From Iris pallida (lineage: Eukaryota > Streptophyta > Magnoliopsida > Asparagales > Iridaceae), in NCBI GenBank assembly GCA_029216955.1, contig JANAVB010033216.1:10982408-11046407 (forward strand): a DNA stretch of 64,000 bases. Direction: 5' to 3'. The position numbers were made by a program, and so were the translations under genes. Shown here piece by piece: positions 43,916-56,530 of this stretch. The notes under the pieces were generated by a model. That model did no database searches and had not been told where the DNA came from. It worked only from the letters and a program-made list of their open reading frames with translations. Numbering within the stretch: position 1 is the first letter of the stretch; every line of letters begins with the position of its first letter.

Positions 43916-44594
43916 TGGTAAACCCCCTAAATTTCTACTATGATTTTTTTAAAATATTTTTATATTTATTTTGTACTTCGTATCTTCACGTCGCATACGA
44001 GCTCGCATTGTTATATTTGCGTAGCGTGCGTGAATTGCGTTTCGTATTTGCTCGACGAGTGCGAATATGTGTCGATGTACAAATTTTAGAAAAATATTTT
44101 TTATTATAAATTTTATTTTATATAGGAAAGTACATGTTCAAACAAATGTGATAAATATTTTTATTTTGTATAAAAGATTTATTTTATTCATCATTTAAAA
44201 ATAAGTAGTGATTTGAAAATTGTGGTTTATATGGAATGTATTCCAAATATTTTGCAAAATTTAGAATTTGTTATTAATATTTTTGTTATTTATAAAAACT
44301 ATTTTATGATTTAATATTCAAGTAATTATCTTGATTTTCAAAATTAATTAATGTTATATTTTAATATTTATGAAAAAGACATTTAAAATTTTGTTTTATT
44401 TAATATTTGAATTATTTTGATAATTTAAATTTGGAACAGATTTTATTTTAAATAGAAATTAAATTAAAGGAAGTTATCTAGATTGATTTGATTTTGATTG
44501 CTTAAATTCTAAATCGATTTAAATAAAAAGATGGAATTATCGACAGGGTTTAAACCATTGCAAGTCCTTATCCAACTGGAAATTTCTACCTTCT

Positions 44595-44801
44595 ATATAA
44601 GGAGGGGTACTCATCTATAAATTCTACCATCCACAAACGTGTATCGTGTTTGTGCCCGTGCCTCTTCCCATCCACTATATGTTCCCCCATTACAAATACC
44701 AAAAATTCTGTCCTGTCCGAAAATCCCGGACGTCCACCTAGCCGTGTCGCACACCCCCGACATGACACACCCAACCCGATAATCAAATCCCGAACCCTAA
44801 C
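44595..44801 (+). promoter_or_regulatory. LTR H promoter: TATA box and telobox
   Basis: TATATAA is at 44595-44601 and GAACCCTAAC at 44792-44801 in the leader. The 3' LTR keeps TATATAA at 51364-51370. Confidence 0.6.
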
Positions 44802-44827
44802 CCAGCTCCTGTGTTCGTGTAGACAGT

Positions 44828-45325
44828 ATGACACAGTCTCCCCCGACCCTACCCTTCTTGCCCCGTGCCGCCACCTCTACTGCTACCGATATCCCCAGCC
44901 AACAACTGACCACCACCATCGTCGCTGTCACCACCATCCCTTTGCCAAACTCCCAACACCACCACGACCACCAAAACCCGCAGAACACCACCGACACAAC
45001 GCCCCTGCCACGGCCATCCCCGGCCGCAGCCACCGCCCAATCCGTAACCCTACAACCACCATCTATAAAAAAAAGAGGGGGAAGACCTCACCTGAGCCTT
45101 CGTCGAATTCACGGTGGCCCCGATCTGCCGCCGCCTCCTCTCCGCCTTGGCGATCCCCTCGCACCGCAGGACGCGACCGTCGCTGGTGAAGCCTCCGCCC
45201 CCTCTGACTTTTCGCTCCGCCTCGAAACCCCGGTCGCCATGCCACCGGGAGCCCTCACGGCCGCCGCCCCCGCGCCAAGCGCGCCGCCCAAAACTCGGCA
45301 TCGACCACAGCCGCCCCCGTCGTAG
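44828..45325 (+). other. Proline-rich open frame in LTR H leader
   Basis: The 165-codon frame begins MTQSPPTLPFLPR and is rich in Pro, Thr, Ala and Ser, without a known domain. It corresponds in place and composition to the frames of C1 and I. The 3' LTR copy (from 51603) is cut by element I. Coding status is uncertain. Confidence 0.3.
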
Positions 45326-45562
45326 CTGCGCGCGTGAGCAGCCGCCTTCCCGCGGAGCTGCCGGCCGACCGCGCCCATCCGCCTTCCGCTTAATCAACCT
45401 CTGCCGACACCTCTCCTCTTCCTGTGGCTAGCACCTGACCCCGTCGCGCTCGCCAGATCTGGACCCCCGCCTGGCCTCCTCTGGAGAGCGCCACCACCTT
45501 CCGCCCAGAGCGCTGCCACCGATGAGCCTCGGTGCCCCTCCGAGCTACGCCGGAGCCCGCTG

Positions 45563-45692
45563 GTGAGCACGCACCCACTCTTCCTATCACTCTACTTCCC
45601 TCTCTCTCTCTCCATTCCCTTTTTCTTCTTACTAATCAGAACAGCAGCAGATGCTTTTAAAGTATTAATATACTATTATTATTATTACTACT

Positions 45693-45726
<34 letters not shown>

Positions 45727-47139
45727 ATTCTGTATTATTATTTGAATTTGTGTTATTATTATTATTATTTAAATTTTTTGATTTAAAGGGAACATCAAGA
45801 ACATTGTGTTTATTACTACCATTAATATTTGTTGTTATTTTTTAGTATGTTTCTAAAACTTATTTTGTAACAGAATATTTTATTTATTTCTGGGTTTACA
45901 TAGATTTCCAAATAGGTAGGAACCTTCAAAATATTATTATAATATTATTATTTTTGTAACTAGATATATGCATACACCAAGCTATGTTTTTAACCATAAC
46001 AAAATGAATTCTCCGTACTTCAAATACTTGCCTATATTTTTACTAATGCAATATGGTTTTCTACCTAGAAATCCTATTTTGAACCCCTAGAGTTTTGCCT
46101 AAAAAGATTTATTATTTTTAAGTATTTTTTTGGACTAATAAAAATATATTTTTACAAATTACATATATAAAATATTTTCAAGTATTTACGTAGAATTATT
46201 TTTCAAGTATATTATGAAATATTTTCTAAAAATAGGACACGTGTCTCTTCGCTCAAACTCTCTTCGAATTATCCCCATTACTCATAGCTAATCGTGCTTC
46301 CCTATTTCCTTGCAATTTCGGGCCATGACACATCGAACATGACTATCGGACATTTATGACTTGTCGGATCACCGCACCACACCAGGAGTAACACCAGGCA
46401 AGATACCTTGCCATTATACCGTTTATTTTCAGTTTGTATTTTATTACATATCACTGTTCATTTATTCCAGTTCTTACAGTTCTTGATTTACTACATGCAC
46501 AGTGATATTACCTTACTTGTTATTATCCTTTGATTGCATATGGCCCTAGAGTTAAGGGAATACCGATTTTAGTGTATCGCATATACCTTGACACAGTTGT
46601 ACTACGAGGATGTGTGAGATGAGTGGCATGTAGAGGTCCTTGCGTGTTGGCTGATCACCCATGCGCATGCGTTAGATCTAATTCTCAATAGTTGTATATT
46701 AGAAGACTTGACGGTTAGTAGTATTACATGGTCATGGATGCGACATGATAGGTAAATCGGGTGGAAAGAACATTTTCTTGTCGTATGGGCTTCGATTGCA
46801 CTTCCCTTGTAACCCGAAAGCTCTGTTGGAGATACGGGTATATTTAGCCTCTTAAGTTTGCCACTGTCATTTTTGAACGTCATGCGCTTAGGTCACTGGT
46901 GCCCAAGTGGGGACTATACCAGATCCCATTTACAGCCAGGGCTCATGCGACGAAAGGTTTGTTCTTAACTGCATGTTCACTTTAGTATGGTTAGATTACC
47001 TTATTATTGTCTTGTCACTTACTATTGTTTGTGGCATATTTTATATTCAGTATTTAAATGGCATGTTTATTGTATCTTGTTACGTCCCTCTGAAGACATG
47101 GTTATCTCTCCAGGTGTGTATGTTTGTGACTTCCTACAG
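45563..47139 (+). other. Predicted leader intron inside LTR H
   Basis: The donor CTG|GTGAGC lies just after the GC-rich leader, and the body is AT-rich like plant introns. The acceptor TTCCTACAG|GTGCTC is in the conserved U5 block. An alternative acceptor, TCTCCAG|GTGTG, ends at 47113. Element I has the same arrangement. Confidence 0.45.
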
Positions 47140-47485
47140 GTGCTCTAGCTAAGGCCATAACTTGCGCTCCAATCCTTCGAGATGTTGCTTTGGATCGTCA
47201 TATCCTTCGCTCGACCAAATCATTTTTTTTGTATAATTCTTCCTTATTTAAATTAGTTGGTAGTGGATTTGTCTCCATCCAACGATTGTATACATGACAA
47301 ATTCAAAGTTGCTTTTATATCATTATTTATCTTCGTGGATAAGATTTAGTCTTGGATTACTGCATTTTACAGCTTATGTATGCATACAAGATTTCCATAC
47401 ATTGGAGTGTACTTCGTGTGTATACAGCTGGCATGATTACGTTCTAGTCCTTCTATTTTTAGGACTGGGGCGTTACATATTTTTG

Positions 47486-47546
47486 TGGTGGCCCATGCAG
47501 GTCTAGTCTGTCGTTTCGGTTACATGACTGTACCGAACGGGCCTGC
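47486..47546 (+). promoter_or_regulatory. Primer-binding site and hairpin of H
   Basis: TGGTGGCCCATGCAGGTC is at 47486-47503. TTCGGT (47515-47520) and ACCGAA (47532-47537) form the stem; GCCTGC is at 47541-47546. Confidence 0.75.
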
Positions 47547-48338
47547 AGTATAGGATTAGAGTTTAAAATCTCATCCACCTACATGATATCCTTTCTTGAC
47601 TTCAAATTCTGAACTCTCGTTCGACCTCCTTGATTTGCATCTTGTTTGACTCCTTCTACCGTAAATTCTTAGTTTCGTGCTTAGTAAGATGACTACACTG
47701 GTATATGCCCATAGGTTAAACACATGGCTAGAAGGTTACATTGACAATTAGTATGCATTGAGATTTTATTTGAGTTATAAAGGCATTTATTTTCCTAGAA
47801 TATGATCTTAAGGAGTAGTTAATTTCAAGTTGTGTAGTAGCATATTACCGCTTCCAAAAGATAGTTGGAATTTTATTTTGATATACATAAGAGGATAGCT
47901 AGATCGAGAAAATAAATTGATTTGATTTTGCGTTTTAATTTTGAAGGTCTGTGAACATTTATGATTTATTGAGTTATAGCTATACATCTTTTGGAGGGAT
48001 ATAAATTTGATTTGAAAAGGATCATAAAATTTTAGGGTATAATTTACGATTGACCAAAATTTGAGGATGATTGATAAATTTTGGTAAAATATTTTTGAAT
48101 TAAATTATGTCATATGATCTATGATTTATAAAGTCATTTAGATTTCGAGTTTAAGGCCTTGATTATGGATATTTAAATTTTGGTGAAATTTTTTTTGAAG
48201 AGTAGTTGTGACTTATTGGAAGCTAGATATACACATTTGAAGGATATATAATTAAATTTGGGAGTTATTTAAATAGTCCATTTTCTAGTACGAAATTCGG
48301 CTGATAAACTTATTAAATGTTGAGTTTAAGATTTAGAA

Positions 48339-48380
<42 letters not shown>

Positions 48381-50646
48381 TTGATTTGCGATATAAAGGG
48401 TTGTTTCGAGATTGACTAGAAATTTAAAATTTTGATTAAAGTTTACAGCCTAAGATGATTGAAAATCTTGGTGGAGTATCTTGGAAATTTTATTGAGAAA
48501 CTTTGAGGAACTTGAAATTTTATATTAGATCATATATTGGTTAGAGGACCAAGAAGCAAGTAAGGTCACCCTAGTGAGATAGAAGTATTCCACATTAGAT
48601 TGCCATACCACCTATGATTATGATATTATAAATACACAAGTATAGTTAGTCATCGACCAAACCGATGAACATATCTTTGACTTACTCGACCTTCCCTTAA
48701 ATCTAGATCTTATTCAGGACATTCAAATCATTTGAAACTTGAAGTGATTAGAATCATTCTCTCGACCATATCCTAAACTATGATACTATTTTCTTCCTAG
48801 AAACTGTGTCTCTAACTTATCTTGATCTACAAGATTTCCTAAATTATCTTTATTTCGTGCTTTAAACCTTTTATTTTTGTCCATTAATTAGTGCCTTATG
48901 AAAATCCACTTTATATTTTGATCATTTGGCGTTCCCTATCGTGACTTTGATATTTGGAGCACGACACTAGACTTTTCCTTCCAACCAATTACACATACAA
49001 GACCGAGACGAGCTCACCTTCCTATAGGTATATCATGTTCAACTAAAACACGTCCCCTTGTACCCTGTTTTTATGATACGACTTTCGGGTCATAAAGACT
49101 AAACTATAAACCTTACCATGGTACCGATATACTTTTGACTACATATATGGACACAACCTCGACTCAATTTTTTAACCCAATACATGATTACTTAATTCCT
49201 TAAATGCTTAATCTTGTGTTTTATCTTGATTACTTAACAATTGTCTTTTATTTTTCATTTACTTGGACGCATAACATCTTCTTTTTGCAATATTAGCACC
49301 CTTACTTCTCTCCCTTCCAATTAATAACTTCTCTCATCTTCACTATGTTTCCTCCGTGGTTATGCAACCTTGTTCCTTGTATGATTCTCTTTGGCGAAAT
49401 AAAATTTGATCATGACATTCTTGGGTTAGTAGAGGTTAGATTAGAGAAACCCACAACATGGATAAATAATACAGTTGGTTAAGATAATTACGAGAGTACA
49501 AGGTATGGATTGGACATAAGTGAAATTGTGCGATAAATCCAAATAGATGAAGTAAGGAACGTTATATTGTGTTTTGATAAAAGACACAAGGGTAAATACT
49601 TGAATTTAAAAATTTGTTTTGAGGTAACTGAATATCGAATGACGAATTTTCTAAAGTGTTGGTGGTTTAAGAACAAAACTTATATATTAAATTATGGATG
49701 CAAATTTTTGATAAAGACAATATTGACGTTGCCTTCGATAACATATAGTGTTATGATGATATTATTTTTCAAGGATAACCAATTGTTGAAGAAAGAAACA
49801 TTTACATTTTTGATGCATGGAGAATTAAGTTCTAAGATGATTATGAATATGAAGTTAAGATGAGTTTCATTTCTACCATCAAAAAGAGGAGATTGTTAAA
49901 TTCAAATTTTCGAGGGAGACTAATAAATATTTTAAGAAAATTTCAATTATGATGATAGAAGATTGAGTTATGAAGGTATACTGTTAGTTTTCGGGATTTA
50001 TCGAACATGGAAGACGGACTTTTATTTTGGTACCTATGGATGTATTGTACATTGAACAATAAATACAAATTTTGTAGTAAGAAGATTTTAACTTGGGCCA
50101 AATTGGTTGAAGGTTTTAGAATTTTAATTTTAGAGAAAATTATAACTTGAGAAGATATATATAAGTGAGCTAAGTATAATGGAGATTATGGAATTCAAAA
50201 TTTGAGACTATTTGAAATTCTATGACGAGATAGAGGAAGTTAGAGTACATTATAATCATATTTGTTTTGTTAAATTTTAAGGGGACGTGGTACGAAAGTG
50301 ATGTTTGGAAAAAATAATTTATGATTAGAGAGACTACCTAAATATTGATGATACTAAAGGATTAAGGAGTTTATTACCTACTTATGAGGTTGCCCCTTTT
50401 TAAGGTTAATGTTAGGGTTGATCGAGCTTAGTCATTGAATGATTGCCATATACATGATCGTAATCTAAACTGAAACCATCAAAAAAAAATTTCTGTTCCA
50501 GTCGATCAAATGTCATCTTGCCATTAAAATGTCTCTCGCCTCCTCGTCAAATTTTTTGTTTGCATTCTCGTCCCAAGAAGATCTCGTACATCTATTCGAA
50601 TAAACTCTTTCCATCCCCTTCGCCCTACCTACCCTAATTACTCCAA
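47547..50646 (+). mobile_element. Element H internal region (noncoding)
   Basis: The first 200 bases resemble the matching part of C1 (22620-22760, opposite strand). A TAA microsatellite is at 48340-48380 and module M2 at 48912-49132. Module M1 was not found. The longest frame (49567-49863, 98 codons) shows no domain and is AT-rich. No gag or pol is seen in 3.1 kb. Confidence 0.75.
48912..49132 (+). ncRNA. Conserved internal module M2 (H copy)
   Basis: It shares TTTGATCATTTGGCGTTCCC-like, TTCGGAGCACGA-like, GGTATATCATGTTCAACT and CGTCCCCTTGTACCC phrases, and a CCTTACCATGGTACCG end, with G (56058-56290), and in reverse with I and D. It has no conserved frame. Confidence 0.45.
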
Positions 50647-50682
50647 AATTTCGAGGACGAAATTCTTTTAAGTTGGATAGGA
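50647..50682 (+). promoter_or_regulatory. Pre-PPT hairpin of element H
   Basis: AATTTCGAGGACGAAATT (50647-50664) is perfect. The following AAGTTGGATAGGA (50670-50682) takes the place of the polypurine tract and is less purine-pure than in A and G, as in C1 and I. Confidence 0.7.
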
Positions 50683-51848
50683 TGTAAACCCCCTAAATTT
50701 CTACTACGATTTTTTTTTAAAATATTTTTGTATTTATTTTGTACTTCGTATCTGCACATCGCATACAAGTTCGCATTGTTGTATTTGCGTAGCCTGCGAG
50801 AATTGCGTTTCGTATTTGTTCTACGAGTGCGAATATGTGTCGAGGTACATATTTTAGAAAAAATATTTTTTATTATAAATTTTATTTTATATAGGAAAGT
50901 ACATGCTCAAACATATGTGATAAATATTTTTATTTTGTATAAAAGAGTTATTTTATTCATCATTTAAAAATAAGTAGTGATTTGGAAATTGTGGTTTATA
51001 TGAAATGTATTCCAAATATTTTGTGAAATTTGGAATTTGTTATTAATATTTTTGTTATTTATAAAAGCTATTTTATGATTTAATATTTAAGTAATTATCT
51101 TGATTTTCAAAATTATTTAATTTTATATTTTAATATTTATGAAAAAGATATTTAAAATTATGTTTTATTTAATATTTGAATTATTTTGATAATTTAAATT
51201 TGGAACAGATTTTATTTTAACTGGACATTAAATTAAAGGAAGTTATCTAGATGGATTTGATTTTGATTGCTTAAATTCTAAATGGATTTAAATAAAAAGA
51301 TGGAATTATCCATCGGGGTTTAAACCATTGCAAGTCCTTATCCAAGTGAGAATTTCCACCTCCTATATAAGGAGAGGTACTCATCCATAAATTCTACCAT
51401 CCACAAAAGTGCATCGTGTCCGTTCCTGTGCCTCTTCCCATCTACTATATAGTCCCCCATTACAAATACAAAAAATTTTGTCCCGTCCGACAATCCTGGA
51501 CGTCCACCCAGCCGTGTCGGACACCCCCGACACGACACACCCAACCCGACAATCAAATCCCGGACCCTAACCTAGCTTCTGTGTCCGTGTCGACAGTATG
51601 ACATGGTCTCCCTCGACCCTTCCCTTCTTGCCCATGCCACCACCTCCACTGCTACCAATGGCCCCGGCCAACAACTGACCACCACCATCGCTGCTGTCAC
51701 CACCATCCCTTCCCAACGTAACCACCACCCGTACTTCCACCAACCCCTTGCCAAACACCCAACACCACCACGACCACCAAAACCCGCAGAACACCACCGA
51801 CACCATGCCCCTGCCACGGCCATCCCCGGCCGCAACCATCGCCCAATC
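50683..51848 (+). repeat. Element H 3' LTR, cut by element I
   Basis: It starts TGTAAACCCC and matches 43916 onward through the TATA box and into the proline-rich frame, then is interrupted at 51848 by the minus-strand LTR of I. The left flank of that insertion is CAATC; the right flank is outside the window. Confidence 0.85.
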
Positions 51849-52109
51849 TGTAATACCCCAGTCCCAAAATATAGATACCTACCATGCCAGCTGTATACGT
51901 ACGAGCAAATATAAGGCTCGTATGTATACATAAGCTGTAAAATGTAGAAAGCCATGCTCAAACTAAATCTCATCCATAAATATGAAGTTTTAATAATATA
52001 ATCAATTAGTCATTTGTACAAACGTTGGGCGGAGACATATCCACTACCAACAAGTTAAATAAGAAAAGAATATACAAATAAATGATTTGATCGAGCAAAG
52101 CGAAGGACG

Positions 52110-52230
52110 AGTCCAAGAGCAATCATCACGGAGGAAGGAAGACATGGCCTTAGCTAGAGCACCTGCAAGAAATCACGAAAACACACCTCTGGAGAGATCA
52201 CCAGGTCCTCAGAGGGACGTAACAAGATAC
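52110..52230 (-). promoter_or_regulatory. Group-2 conserved U5 block (I)
   Basis: On the minus strand it reads TTGTTACGTCCCTCTGAGG, ACCTGGTGATCTCTCCAG and, after a short gap, CTTGCAG|GTGCTCTAGC. It is nearly identical to D and H. Confidence 0.55.
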
Positions 52231-52391
52231 ATAATATCATGCCATAAAATGAATAGTAAGAGCTCAATAGAAAATATACATGAGTAAAGGTTCCTAACCA
52301 TTCCATGTGGAATGCACTTTAGAAGACAACGTTCTACGCAGGAGCTTAGGTATTCAGCATAGATGGAGAGAGAGAGAGTGGCAGTAGGTAG

Positions 52392-54839
52392 TGTAGCTCC
52401 CCTTCCCGAAAATATGAAAATATTTTATTATTATTTATTGTATTTAAATGGTGATTTTGATTTTATAAATAATTAATTGGCTTATTGAATTACGTTATTA
52501 TTTTATTTAGGTTATAAAATGTTAATATTACTATTGTGGTTATTAAATATAAACTATTTATTATTTTTAGTTATTATTAATTTATTCTTTATCAAAAGAA
52601 TAAAATAAATGTGTATGTGTATATATATATAATATATTATACGAGTGTATACGTGTGTGTGTGTATATATATATAGATATATGTATATACATATGTATAT
52701 ACACTTGGTATTAATACAAGAGAATAAGAAGCAACATCAGCCAAGCCCGACCCAATCATCAGCTTATCAAACCCAGCTGAAGCCCCAATAAACCGAACAC
52801 CCGAGCCCATGCTCGGTTTTCCCCCCCACAGGAGTCCCAAACACGACCCCCCTAAATACTAAAAGTCGACTATATCTATATATAACGAGAATATATATCG
52901 AAAGAAGAAATCGAAACTCGAAACCCTAACGAACCTGCGCCTCCCTCCCCCACACGCGCGCGCGTACCCCGCGGCGGGCCAGCCGTCGTCGACCAGCCAA
53001 GCCACGGCCAGGCGCGGCAACTCTCTCGCGCGCGAGACGGAGATGGCAACTGCAGCAGTAGCTGCGGGAAGCCGACTTCACGGGTAGATTCCCGCCGCCA
53101 CGTTCGACCGTTTTGTGCGTCGTCTTTGCAGGTACGTTGACAATATAACCAACTTCAGTTCTCTTAAGATATTTCGATTTGTTCTGCGATACATGCATCG
53201 TAAAATTAACACGAACTTCGACGAAAAACTGTTTCTTAACAGTTCGTAAAACAGTCCCAAACACCCAACTTCACATCGAAATTCCCACCAATCTATCCTT
53301 CGAATCAGGAAACTTTCTAAACAGAAGTTAAACCCAACATATAGTGCTAGAAAATTCTAGTAGGAAGTTTGTAGAAGTTTGCTTTGTACAGAAAAATAAC
53401 CACATGTAAACTTCGTCAAAAACCTGTTTTCGAAAACTAGAAATTGTTCCACACGACGTGCGTCACGCCAATCCGGACGACGTGGTCGCGAACCGAAAGC
53501 ATCGAAAGCTGCGTAACGGCTTCGTGGTCATGTGGGCTTTGACGGAATTCAAATTTGTCGCGTGTGTGCGACGAATTTGATACGTATCCGTCGAAATTTA
53601 CCGTATCGTGCACGTTACAAATTTCCTAATTACTTCGTGCACGTTCGTCAGATCGAGACGAAACTTGTGCCAACAGGACCGTATCATTTTTCTGGTCCTG
53701 TATGCCAAGTTTGGTCCAATTCTGAGACAGTTGGATCCGACGTCATTTTGTGGGCCCCACGGTCCCACTCAACGGGCGATTTTGTGCACGGCCCGCCGGA
53801 ATCCAACTCTGGACATACGGTTGGGTTTGTATCGGAAAACTGGATCTGTATACATGTAGTTTGATGACTTTAGAGACCATTGACTCTGGCACGCTTTTCG
53901 GTGCAAAATGGGTCTAACGACGGATATCGTTTTTGTCCGAAATTACCGTTTTGCCCCTGTGTCCAGAATTGGACTTAAGGACAGGCAATCCTAGCTAATT
54001 TGACTATTCTAAGATTAATGGTACTGTTTATTTCAGCATCCGAAGACTTCTACATGTGTTGACTGATTGTGGTTCATTGAGTGGTATAGTGTTATTGGTT
54101 TCTCCAGCTAAGGACCTCAGGCAAGTGCACTTTCTGATTGCTTTCCGATTTATAGTAGTCTTTTCATTTCATGTCTATACATATATCTTACTGCTTGTTG
54201 ACACGCTCGCCACACGGAGTAGTCGGAAGGGGAAATATCTTAGTACACATGTGAACTACCCAGAAATATCCCCAAAATGTCTATTATTGCATGATAGCAG
54301 CTGCACACGACACGTGCAGTGAGCCGAATTTACCCCCTAGCCGTTCACATGTTGAAACAGATATTTCACACCACCTAAATAGATGTCTTTTATTAGTTTT
54401 TCCTTATTTACTCCTCTATCGTGCTATGTCATCAGTTTTCTTGCTAGCTTTCATATTCCATATGCTATTTTCATGTCTTGTTAATTCTATTGTGTTTTGC
54501 ACTGCCGTCGATTTGTGTACTTGTTCCAATCCTGACTGGATAACCAACATTTTTCAGGTTTAGCCGCTATCACTCTTAACACTGGGGAAGACTTGGGTAT
54601 GCTGAAGACAACCTAGAAATAGATAGCATTGTATTAATTTTATTAATTGTAAAACTTTGTATTTTCCTTTAATTATAAATGTTATAACTGTTGTAACAAA
54701 TTTAGAAATGTGAATGAACAATAATGTTTACTTTGAGCATTGATTTCTTGCGGGCTTGACAGCGTTCTACCGCCGACTCTGCGGCGTAGGCTGGACTTGG
54801 ACACGTCTCGTATCCGGAAGGCGGGTACGGGTAGTGACA
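52392..54839 (+). repeat. Element G 5' LTR (2448 bp)
   Basis: Order: AT-rich U3, TA tract (52618-52690), a TATATATAACG-type TATA region near 52870-52880, telobox AAACCCTAAC (52921-52930), GC-rich leader (52930-53110), donor GCAG|GTACGT (53132), a part matching D (53440-53960), acceptor TTTTTCAG (54557), U5 hairpin CGCCG/CGGCG (about 54771-54786), end GTGACA. Confidence 0.92.
53132..54557 (+). other. Predicted leader intron inside LTR G
   Basis: The donor CAG|GTACGT and the acceptor ACATTTTTCAG|GT are strong, with CTGAC 22 bases before the acceptor. Both are kept in the 3' LTR (58065 and 59490). Confidence 0.5.
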
Positions 54840-54847
54840 AGTTTTTA

Positions 54848-54925
54848 TGGTGGCCCATGCAGGTCCGTCTTCGTAAATTATTGCAAACTCGTGATGATGC
54901 GTTAGTCGTACTATTGCGAGCCTGC
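54848..54925 (+). promoter_or_regulatory. Primer-binding site and hairpin of G
   Basis: TGGTGGCCCATGCAGGTC is at 54848-54865. A long stem with G-U pairs forms between CTCGTGATGATGC (54888-54900) and GTACTATTGCGAG (54908-54920); GCCTGC is at 54920-54925. Confidence 0.75.
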
Positions 54926-55387
54926 GACCAGGAAATGCTCATTCACAAACTAGGATTGAATTGACTTAAGAGAATGACTAGGACTAGGAGTCGCTTGTTT
55001 AAATTGACCGATTGGGTAGTTAAGGTTGTTAGATAGGCCATGCAATTTAGATTGCTTGCTAGATCCCTATAGGTACACTATTACTTTTGATATGACAATG
55101 TGATTCAATATGGATATACTATTCGCTTGGTATGATAGGCTTGCCTAGAATTAAGGCGTTAATTTTTGCTAAACTGTTTAATTTTCTTTTGCTTTGTTCG
55201 ATATAAATCTTATATCATAAGTTAGAATTGTCTATTTTAAAAGTCTCTTTTGCTGTAAGGAGTTAGTTTATAATTTCTGATCCTGTTATTTGTGTATAAA
55301 TCTCGAGTTAGATTTTGATTCTCACAAAACTCGAACTACTTATTTCCTCCTTCTAAAAATCTTGCAAACTTACATTTACAGCCTAGT

Positions 55388-55515
55388 TTTTGCAAGCTTA
55401 CCCTTTTATCGAGCTTGATTCAAGACAGATGTTTAATGGGGACGCCCGCTAACATATTGTCTATTCAGAATCATTGTATCACGGTCTGATCAACCATGAT
55501 GCATTTGGTTCGCTT
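55388..55515 (+). ncRNA. Conserved internal module M1 (G copy)
   Basis: The hairpin is CAAGCTT (55393-55399) with GAGCTTG (55411-55417), one arm base changed to a G-U pair. Then follow GGGGACGCCCGCTAACATAT and CGGTCTGATCAACCATGATG. It lies about 530 bases after the primer-binding site. Confidence 0.5.
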
Positions 55516-56057
55516 TTTATTTAATTATCCTACGTGGATTGAGATATAGATGTCTCTAGGGTCCCATCCGCGACTGCTTTGATAATTCCTCTTGAATTAA
55601 ACATTCGTCCTTGAATCATGTAATTGTGTTCAGTGACATCTCTCTTGAACTCTTTAGTGTTTTCGTCTTCACTAATTGGAAAGACGAAAGCTCGTAATTG
55701 ATAGATAGATATAGAGTATTCTCATGGCTATGATAGTTGTATACGCAAGTGTAGCTACCATCGGCCAGCCCTGTGACTGGAACCTTGCTTAGAATTACTC
55801 GTCCTCCCTTCGACCCTAAACATACTATCCTAATCTTCTAGTCCTTGGAATCCGAGAATGATTAGGATCTTTTCCTTGACCAAATGCCAACCAAGGATAC
55901 TACCTATTCTCAAGAGACCAAGTGTTGTGAGCCTCTAACAAGTACTGTCCTCTAACCTCTAAGGTGGGTAGACGGTAAGCCTTCTCAATTCTAGGATATA
56001 CCAGAATTACCAATTGATTAGAATGATATCCATTAGCATGACAATTAGTGCCTCATG

Positions 56058-56530
56058 GACTCCCACCTTTCATTTAGATCATTTTGTGTCCCCGGCCGTG
56101 TCATTAATATTCGGAGCACGAGACCAGCTGTTTCCTCTCAACAAATTTTATATGCAAGCTCTAGACAAGTCCACCTTCATCTAGGTATATCGTGTCCCAC
56201 TCAAAACCGTCCCCTTGTACTCTATTTTCGTGCTACGTCTTTCAGGTGAAAAGGACTAGCTAAAACCCTTACCATAGTACCGGTATACTTTCCGACACCC
56301 ATTAGAACCTCAACCTTGACTCAATTCCTCCGACCCAATATATGGATGTGATCTACTCGGAGCCACTATGCACATGCCACCAGTGTGCCACCCAATTGAG
56401 GCCTCATGTGCTACTTAAACACAAAAGTCACTGAAGGCGCATTTCAGGCTTACGGACCTAGCTAACCAACCCGACTAGTGACTAGCTCAACCATTTGGAA
56501 GGAACCCTATTCTAGGTTACCTTAATCTAG
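56058..56530 (+). ncRNA. Conserved internal modules M2 and M3 (G copy)
   Basis: M2 includes TTCGGAGCACGAGACC, CTAGACAAGTCCACCTTCAT, GGTATATCGTGTCCCACTC and CCGTCCCCTTGTACTC. M3 (56340-56530) includes CACCAGTGTGCCACCCAATT and CAACCCGACTAGTGACTAG and matches D 26735-26930 in reverse. Confidence 0.45.

Larger units (their letters stand above)
43916..47477 (+). repeat. Element H 5' LTR (3562 bp)
   Basis: Order: start TGGTAAACCC, AT-rich U3, TATATAA box (44595-44601), telobox GAACCCTAAC (44792-44801), GC-rich leader with proline-rich frame (44828-45325), donor CTG|GTGAGC (45563), TTA microsatellite (45670-45790), AT-rich body, U5 block with acceptor CCTACAG|GTGCTC (47139), end GTTACA. Confidence 0.88.
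43916..51848 (+). mobile_element. Element H, noncoding large-LTR retrotransposon (3' LTR interrupted)
   Basis: The 5' LTR (43916-47477) and 3' LTR start (50683) surround 3.2 kb without gag or pol. It has the common primer-binding site, the pre-PPT hairpin and module M2. Its LTR is of group 2 (starting TGGTAAACCC or TGTAAACCCC, ending GTTACA), related to C1, D and I. The 3' LTR is cut at 51848 by element I and resumes outside the window, if at all. Confidence 0.85.

Noticed and set aside
56055..56249. 64-codon frame in element G as a gene
   Set aside because: It lies on module M2, and the H, D and I copies of that module do not keep the frame.
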